Positions 42,582 to 43,894 of a DNA stretch of 43,894 nucleotides are shown in pieces. The translations under genes were made by a program, and so were the position numbers. How positions within the stretch are numbered: position 1 is the first letter of the stretch; every line of letters starts with the position of its first letter. The stretch covers positions 1 through 43,894 of the forward strand of contig CALUMT010000041.1 of NCBI GenBank assembly GCA_944321845.1, written 5' to 3'. The notes below the pieces were generated by a model. That model had not been told where the DNA came from and made no database searches. It worked only from the letters and a program-made list of their open reading frames with translations. Origin of the DNA: an uncultured Butyricimonas sp. (GTDB lineage Bacteria; Bacteroidota; Bacteroidia; Bacteroidales; Marinifilaceae).

Positions 42582-43706
42582 TTATTTCAATAATTTTTCA
42601 ATTGCCTTTTCCAGTTCCTCACCCCGAAGATTTTTCGCCACGATACGATTATCCTTATCCAGCAAGAACGTTGCCGGGATACTCCTCACCTGATACAGTT
42701 CCGCGGCCATGGACTTCCATCCCTTCAAATCAGAAACATGCAACCAGCCCAACCCGTCTTCTTGTATCGCCTTCTCCCATCTTTCCTTGTTATCATCTAA
42801 TGAAACCCCGATAATCTCCAACCCTTTATCATGGAATCGCTTGTATATTCTCAACACGTTCGGGTTCTCCCCGCGACAGGGACTACACCACGAAGCCCAG
42901 AAATCCACCAGTTTCACCTTCCCCTTTATCCCGTGCAACGAGATCTTTTCTCCCGTCGGGCTTTCCAACGTGAAATCCGGGGCTATAGCCCCAACGGCCA
43001 CCCGTTCCTGTTTTTCCACGTAATTCCCCACGATTTTTCCGTAATAACTTGCCTTTCCCGTATCACCCAACGCATAATACTTTTCTCGTACTCGCTCATA
43101 CGTAACGGGATGAATCAATGCCACTCGCATAAATGCCGGCACATTCAAGAGATTCAAGGCCGAATAGACAACATAGGCCGAGGCCATAGAATTTGGGTTT
43201 TCCAGGATCAAAGTGTTCTCCCTAACATGATATTCATCAATCAACCGCTCGATATCTTTCACCGCCCGTTCCATTCCCAATGTATCCCCTGCCTTTTGTA
43301 ATTCATAGAAACGATTCTCCAGCCTTCTCATCTCCTCCCACAAACAAACCGTGTTATTCCCGAAACGGGCAAACAAATCCTGAGCAACCCCTCCTCCAAT
43401 CACTAACCGTCCCCGCTCTCCTTTCACCTCAAATTTTCCTTCCTCCAGAAGAAATTTCTCACTCCCCACCTGCCCAAGAGATAAATGTGCCAAAATCAGG
43501 CTATCCACCCTTCCTTCCAAACGGAATTTCCCATTCTCCAGCTTACCGCTGGAAAGAGTATCCCATTGATCATTCATCCATTGAAGCACCAACACCTCAC
43601 CATCCGGGAACCCTTCTACTTCACCCTCGATACAAAATTTCCCCGGCGTGCATGCATTCAATACCAATACACTCCAAAAGAATATCAATAAAATTTTATC
43701 CTTCAT
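42582..43706 (-). CDS. TlpA-type thioredoxin-fold lipoprotein
   Basis: 374 residues. The lipoprotein signal ends VLVLNAC (lipid cysteine 19). The N-terminal part (about 24-105) is the beta-sandwich DUF4369-type domain common in Bacteroidota. A helical linker spans about 120-235. The thioredoxin/AhpC-TSA domain covers about 238-374, with active site W273-C274-SP-C277 and the cis-proline loop RSIPATFLLD near 345. It probably reduces or isomerises disulfides in the periplasm or at the outer membrane, possibly in cytochrome maturation or oxidative defence. Confidence 0.92.
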   Translation of the reverse strand: MKDKILLIFFWSVLVLNACTPGKFCIEGEVEGFPDGEVLVLQWMNDQWDTLSSGKLENGKFRLEGRVDSLILAHLSLGQVGSEKFLLEEGKFEVKGERGRLVIGGGVAQDLFARFGNNTVCLWEEMRRLENRFYELQKAGDTLGMERAVKDIERLIDEYHVRENTLILENPNSMASAYVVYSALNLLNVPAFMRVALIHPVTYERVREKYYALGDTGKASYYGKIVGNYVEKQERVAVGAIAPDFTLESPTGEKISLHGIKGKVKLVDFWASWCSPCRGENPNVLRIYKRFHDKGLEIIGVSLDDNKERWEKAIQEDGLGWLHVSDLKGWKSMAAELYQVRSIPATFLLDKDNRIVAKNLRGEELEKAIEKLLK

Positions 43707-43739
43707 CGCATTTACATTTTCTCAATACCAAACATTGTT

Positions 43740-43769
43740 TTTTCGAGGTGGGAAATTCCACCTCGAAAA
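43740..43769. repeat. 12-bp perfect inverted repeat upstream of tlpA-type gene
   Basis: TTTTCGAGGTGG at 43740-43751 is the exact reverse complement of CCACCTCGAAAA at 43758-43769, with a 6-base spacer. Its flanks are T-rich on the left and A-rich on the right, the opposite of an intrinsic terminator. It may be an operator, a folded leader, or the residue of an element boundary. Confidence 0.75.
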
Positions 43770-43894
43770 TCACTACTGTCCCGTAAAAGTTGATAAATAG
43801 TTCTTTGAAATTATTGAAATATAGTCAATTACGTGGTTTCTTGAGATGAAACGGACTTGATTTTGCAACTTTGCAGTCTAATACAAATGGCTGC
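43770..43894 (+). promoter_or_regulatory. Promoter-like leader at the right edge, possible start of another element
   Basis: No coding frame is convincing here. CAACTTTG at 43866-43873 matches TAnnTTTG at all but one fixed position and has a TTG at 43841-43843 upstream, so transcription to the right is likely. The leader beginning ACTGTCCCGTAAAAG near 43775 reminds me of the ends of Bacteroidota insertion sequences, but the other end and any transposase lie outside the window. Confidence 0.3.

Noticed and set aside
43740-43769. Intrinsic terminator
   Set aside because: The stem is preceded by T and followed by A on the plus strand, and the same is true on the minus strand, so no U-run follows the hairpin in either direction.
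1-43894. tRNA, rRNA or other structured RNA genes
   Set aside because: No cloverleaf, rRNA-like or riboswitch-like segment was recognised by eye in any intergenic gap.

Overview
This window is a 43.9 kb piece of a Bacteroidota chromosome. The evidence is a SusC/SusD pair with its own ECF sigma factor and FecR-type anti-sigma factor, many lipoproteins, and Bacteroidota-type -7 boxes (TAnnTTTG) at the expected place in front of at least eleven genes. A phosphate butyryltransferase and the [FeFe]-hydrogenase maturase HydF fit an anaerobic, butyrate- or hydrogen-metabolising gut member such as Odoribacteraceae (Odoribacter/Butyricimonas-like). The family assignment is inference. I saw no rRNA, tRNA, CRISPR array or complete mobile element.

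Region 1 (1-8049, minus strand, AT-rich) is a regulated nutrient-uptake locus: ECF sigma factor, FecR anti-sigma, SusC-type TonB-dependent transporter with an N-terminal STN signalling domain, SusD lipoprotein, a metallopeptidase-like lipoprotein that lacks the zinc motif, and the first 32 codons of an ABC-transporter ATPase running off the left edge. No housekeeping-type -7 box was found in front of it, as expected for ECF control. Behind it lies the only long gene-free stretch (8050-8474), which holds an 11-bp-phased tandem repeat and the ptb terminator.

Region 2 (8475-20502) is visibly richer in G+C in its first half: lone ptb, an MFS transporter, adenylate kinase, a class A penicillin-binding protein overlapped by a small membrane protein, then a minus-strand cell-envelope operon (patatin/BamA-type lipase, ApbE flavin transferase, BamA-like barrel, cation/proton antiporter).

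Region 3 (20563-27459) holds a short NtrC-type response regulator lacking a DNA-binding domain and followed closely by hydF, a YitT protein, a FabH-like ketoacyl synthase, an unknown acidic protein and a membrane-anchored MutS-like ATPase.

Region 4 (27451-33314) carries para-aminobenzoate synthesis. PabB and PabC sit at the end of an overlapping operon that begins with an LplT-like flippase and a PlsC-like acyltransferase; PabA is divergent from it, with the two -7 boxes only about 22 bp apart. A B12-binding radical SAM protein converges on pabA with overlapping ends.

Region 5 (33408-43894) contains an NlpC/P60 lipoprotein, an AraC regulator, a small outer-membrane barrel, a C-terminal processing peptidase, an SbcD-SbcC-phosphodiesterase operon, an HsmA-like membrane protein and a TlpA-type thioredoxin lipoprotein. 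The right edge has a perfect inverted repeat and a promoter-like sequence that may be the end of another element.

Most of the window is ordinary core genome. The least conventional items are the motif-less metallopeptidase relative in the Sus locus, the DNA-binding-less sigma-54 activator with an altered GAFTGA loop beside hydF, the membrane-anchored MutS-like protein, the abutting pabA/lplT promoters, and the phased repeats upstream of the ECF sigma gene.
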